From positions 1,550,001 through 1,614,000 of the forward strand of contig NZ_CP112972.1 in NCBI RefSeq assembly GCF_026410925.1: a stretch of DNA of 64,000 nt, written 5' to 3'. The notes beneath the pieces were generated by a model. It searched no databases, was not told the DNA's origin, and saw only the letters and a list, made by a program, of their open reading frames with translations. Positions 61,658-64,000 of this stretch are shown in pieces. The translations under genes were made by a program, and so were the position numbers. The stretch is from Halovenus salina (GTDB taxonomy: Archaea; Halobacteriota; Halobacteria; Halobacteriales; Haloarculaceae). Position 1 is the stretch's first letter, and the number at the start of each line of letters is the position of its first letter.

Positions 61658-62923
61658 CTACGTATCGACCGCCTCAAATGCCTCGTTCAGTTGTGTGTGA
61701 ATCTGTCGTCGCTGCTGTCTGTCGCGGTCGTTGAACAGCGCGACAACCCAGCCATCGGAACGGCGGCCAGCGTAGCCGAACGAGTCATACACCGAGCCGA
61801 ACCATGGGAGACTCGACCGGTCGCTCCCTTCGAGGAACTGGTCGAGAGAGCGGTAGGACTGGCCGTTTATCCAAAAGTACTGTAGCTCCGACAGCGCGCG
61901 GGCGAGGTCGGGGGCACTTGCGACAAAGCCGCCGGCACCGCTGAATGCGCTGACGACCATCCCGTAGTCGGCACACGCGTCCGACTCGCTCTCGTCCTGT
62001 GCGAAGACATTCTCGCATTGCTCGGAATCGTCGTACCAGATTTCGTCGGAATGTCGGTTCTCCGGCCGAGTCGACCCGAGATGGATGTCCGTTGCGTCGG
62101 CGGGCTCGAAAAGATTCGCCGAGACGACCGACTCGAAGGAGTCGCCCGTGACGCCTTCGACGACCAGCGAGAGCATGACGTAGCCGATGTTCGAGTAGAC
62201 GTTGTCACTGCCGGGGTCGAACTGCAGGGGCTGTCCGAGCACGTACTGAACGAAGTCGTCGCGTTCGGGCGTGCCGGCGAGCCCGAGCGATTCGGTGACA
62301 ACCAGGGGATTGAACAGCGGGTTCGCGTGTTCGCTCCTGTCCCAGCCGCCACCGTGCTTCAGGAGGTGCTCGACTGTGACCTCACGGAGCCGCTCGTCTT
62401 CCAGTTCACCACCCGGCGGGTCGACGTCTATCAGCGGATAGAACTCGTCGTCGAGCGCAACCTCCCCGGCGTCGACGAGTCGGAGGACAGCGTCGGCCGT
62501 GAACAGCTTGGAGATGCTGCCGATGCGGAACATCGCCTCGGGGTCCACCGGCTCGGTTCGCTCGCGGTCGGCCCAGCCATAGCCACGGGACAGTTCGATT
62601 GCTCCGTCGCGATAGAACGAGAGCGAGCCCGCACCGTAATCCAGCTCCATCATGTGCTTGACAGTCGCCTCGTCAAGCGGGCGCAGCTCGGGAACGGCTT
62701 CGCCAGTCACCGGAATCTCGTAGGTCGGCGTCGTCGGCGTCTCCGTCGCCGTAGCGGTCGGCATGTCTGTTTGCGCTGGCGTTGCCGTCTTCGTCGGTGT
62801 GGTCGTCGGTGATTCGCCGTCGTCGCCGCCGAGACAGCCCGCGAGTGTTGCCGCGCCCGCGGTCAGTCCCGCGCGAAGGAGCGTCCGTCGGTCGATGCGT
62901 TTCGTCGGTGTGTTCTCTGTCAT
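61658..62923 (-). CDS. Serine hydrolase (class C beta-lactamase-like) lipoprotein
   Basis: 421 residues. Tat signal with lipobox (RRTLLRAGLTAGAATLAGC), a Thr/Pro-rich linker to about residue 70, then a beta-lactamase/transpeptidase-like fold. SISK in RIGSISKLFTADAVL is the SxxK nucleophile, and YSNIGYVMLSLVVEGVTG holds the YxN. Relatives are esterases or D-peptidases; haloarchaea lack murein, so peptide or ester substrates are likely. The start overlaps the XRE stop by 4 bp (ATGA), the third gene of one operon. Confidence 0.87.
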   Translation of the reverse strand: MTENTPTKRIDRRTLLRAGLTAGAATLAGCLGGDDGESPTTTPTKTATPAQTDMPTATATETPTTPTYEIPVTGEAVPELRPLDEATVKHMMELDYGAGSLSFYRDGAIELSRGYGWADRERTEPVDPEAMFRIGSISKLFTADAVLRLVDAGEVALDDEFYPLIDVDPPGGELEDERLREVTVEHLLKHGGGWDRSEHANPLFNPLVVTESLGLAGTPERDDFVQYVLGQPLQFDPGSDNVYSNIGYVMLSLVVEGVTGDSFESVVSANLFEPADATDIHLGSTRPENRHSDEIWYDDSEQCENVFAQDESESDACADYGMVVSAFSGAGGFVASAPDLARALSELQYFWINGQSYRSLDQFLEGSDRSSLPWFGSVYDSFGYAGRRSDGWVVALFNDRDRQQRRQIHTQLNEAFEAVDT

Positions 62924-63120
62924 TGGTCCAGTTCGGGGTCGAAGATATCCTCGATGTGGCAGTCCAAAAACTGTGCGAGCTTGAGTGCCAGTTCGAGCGA
63001 CGGGTCGTAGCGCTCGCGCTCGATGGCGTTTATCGTCTGCCGGGAAACCTCCACGGCGGCTGCGAGGTCACCCTGTGAGAGGTCGTGGCGGTCCCGGAGA
63101 TCTGGGAGGCTGTTTTGCAT
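62920..63120 (-). CDS. XRE-family helix-turn-helix regulator
   Basis: 66 residues from ATG 63120 (MQNSLPDLRDRHDLSQGDLAAAV): a minimal lambda-repressor-like HTH, with the recognition helix in VSRQTINAIERERYDPSLELALKLAQFL and a short acidic end. It sits 2 bp after the DUF2178 gene. Pairs of this regulator type with small membrane proteins are common in archaea. The tandem palindromes in front of the operon are its probable operators. Confidence 0.92.
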   Translation of the reverse strand: MQNSLPDLRDRHDLSQGDLAAAVEVSRQTINAIERERYDPSLELALKLAQFLDCHIEDIFDPELDQ

Positions 63121-63122
63121 GG

Positions 63123-63578
63123 TCAGTACTGTCGTTTGGTGTACCAGTGAGAGACAGCAAAAATGCCGAAAAGCAGCGCATATCCCCACATCATGCCACT
63201 GAACCACGACGGTGCCGTGTACACGCCGGTCTGTTCAAGCGTGGCCGAACCCGGAGCACCGAGTATCAGTATCAGCGCGGCGATACCTATCGTTCGTCCG
63301 GACGCCTCTGCGTTTATCTCCTGTTCGCGTTCGTCCTCGATTTCGCTCGGGCCAAAGTGCAAGATAGCAAGTCCCAGCACGAACGCGCCCCAGTAGACGC
63401 CGACTGCACCAACCGCCACCGCGTCACCTCCCACGCGGTTCCAGACGCCCAACAGGGCGAGGTAGCCCACGATACCGGCCGTGAGCGTGCCGTAGAACAG
63501 TCGTTTGTACCGCTTGCGCTGCTGTAGCCGCTTCCGTCCTTCGGAGAGGCTTCCGTCCGAAGTCTGTGCTTCGTTCAT
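63123..63578 (-). CDS. DUF2178-like four-helix membrane protein
   Basis: 151 residues from ATG 63578 (MNEAQTSDGSLSEGRKRLQ). A basic helical N-terminus (RKRLQQRKRYKRLFYG) precedes four hydrophobic segments at about 29-48, 55-75, 95-113 and 125-145. DEREQEINAEASGRTIGIAALI between the second and third is the DUF2178 hallmark as remembered. It is the first gene of the three-gene operon; the XRE regulator and the lipoprotein follow at 2 bp and by overlap. Function unknown, possibly a sensor that controls the regulator. Confidence 0.8.
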   Translation of the reverse strand: MNEAQTSDGSLSEGRKRLQQRKRYKRLFYGTLTAGIVGYLALLGVWNRVGGDAVAVGAVGVYWGAFVLGLAILHFGPSEIEDEREQEINAEASGRTIGIAALILILGAPGSATLEQTGVYTAPSWFSGMMWGYALLFGIFAVSHWYTKRQY

Positions 63579-63580
63579 AT

Positions 63581-63613
63581 GTAAAGCACCCTTTACAGTA
63601 AAGTGTACTTTAC
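63581..63613 (-). promoter_or_regulatory. Two tandem operators GTAAAG-N4-CTTTAC
   Basis: GTAAAGcaccCTTTAC (63581-63596) and GTAAAGtgtaCTTTAC (63598-63613) are perfect 6-bp inverted repeats with identical 4-bp spacers, one base apart. They sit 2-35 bp upstream of the DUF2178 start and would cover the TATA/initiation region. This is a typical cooperative repressor arrangement, most likely read by the XRE protein of the same operon. Confidence 0.7.
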
Positions 63614-63697
63614 ACACCTACTTAATCCTGTTGGCGAGGTTCGGGCCAGGAAACACCCGATAGACACGTTTATCGGCCGCTCGGCACAACCACAGGT

Positions 63698-64000
63698 ATG
63701 TTCGAGACACGGCCGGACCGCAGCAGCGAAGTCGTCCTGGTGGGACGGTCGAACGTTGGCAAGTCGACCCTGATGCGCGAGATAACGGGCCACAGCTTCG
63801 ACACGGGCGGACGTCCCGGAGTCACCCGCAAGCCGAACCACTACGACTGGGCCAGCGAGGACTTCGTCATAACGGACCTGCCCGGGTTTGGATTCATGAA
63901 AGGTACACCAGAGGAGGTCCGCGAGCAAATAAAGACCGACGTGGTACAGTATATCGAGCGGTACGCGGACAGTATTCTCGCGGGCGTGCTCGTTCTGGAC
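63698..64000 (+). CDS. engB: GTP-binding protein EngB (C-terminus beyond window)
   Basis: The first 101 residues of a YihA/EngB-type GTPase. G1 GRSNVGKST, the G2 threonine region [15 protein letters not shown] and G3 [20 protein letters not shown] are present. EngB acts in large ribosomal subunit assembly in bacteria. Archaeal members lack detailed study. The start ATG 63698 lies 84 bp from the tandem operators, so the two promoters are close but divergent. Confidence 0.93.
   Translation, partial: MFETRPDRSSEVVLVGRSNVGKSTLMREITGHSFDTGGRPGVTRKPNHYDWASEDFVITDLPGFGFMKGTPEEVREQIKTDVVQYIERYADSILAGVLVLD

Overview
The window is a stretch of a GC-rich haloarchaeal chromosome (class Halobacteria). 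The evidence is the strongly acidic proteins, Tat/lipobox secretion signals, short intergenic spaces with TATA-type promoters and apparently leaderless starts, and families typical of haloarchaea: the CheC/Htr chemotaxis system, B12-dependent RNR, trpDFEG, an Lrp regulator beside a 2-oxoacid:ferredoxin oxidoreductase, and many haloarchaeal DUFs. I cannot name the genus. No rRNA, tRNA, CRISPR array or intact insertion sequence was found.

Layout. 0-1.5 kb: acyl-CoA dehydrogenase (cut by the window edge) and a small conserved protein. 1.6-7.2 kb: a looser, more AT-rich accessory segment with two genes broken by single-base frameshifts (a PLP decarboxylase and a GNAT acetyltransferase). It also holds a likely quinone/electrophile-detoxification set: DoxX, an AhpD-like protein, an HxlR regulator, a glutathionyl-hydroquinone-reductase-like enzyme and a VOC protein. 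The doxX and VOC/GST promoters share a 32-bp bipartite motif. 7.2-16.8 kb: methylmalonyl-CoA mutase, CBS-ParB protein, DHH phosphoesterase, Lrp regulator, 2-oxoacid:ferredoxin oxidoreductase, CheC and a GIDE-domain membrane protein. 16.9-27.5 kb: RtcB RNA ligase, a pilin, a chemotaxis transducer, and divergently a branched-chain amino-acid-type ABC transporter (livHMGF) with its binding protein livJ convergent to it.

27.6-42.7 kb: a pseudokinase/beta-propeller fusion, IleS, a propeller lipoprotein, a zinc protein, GNAT, thiolase, sensor histidine kinase, VOC protein, M32 carboxypeptidase and M20 peptidase. 42.7-54 kb: Trm112-like protein, SDR, RecJ-like DHH protein, PurL and several haloarchaeal conserved proteins. 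Two copies of a foldback element lie here, each ending 86-88 bp upstream of a start codon in the same orientation. 54-64 kb: B12-dependent ribonucleotide reductase with a tiny zinc-finger protein, the trpDFEG operon, a three-gene DUF2178-XRE-serine hydrolase operon behind two tandem palindromic operators, and the start of engB.

Most genes are housekeeping or metabolism. The points that go beyond routine annotation are the shared detox-regulon motif, the foldback element pair, an AT-rich recoded island at the metal-binding cysteine of RtcB, the tandem operators at the XRE operon, and a palindrome over the promoter of the transducer that faces livH.
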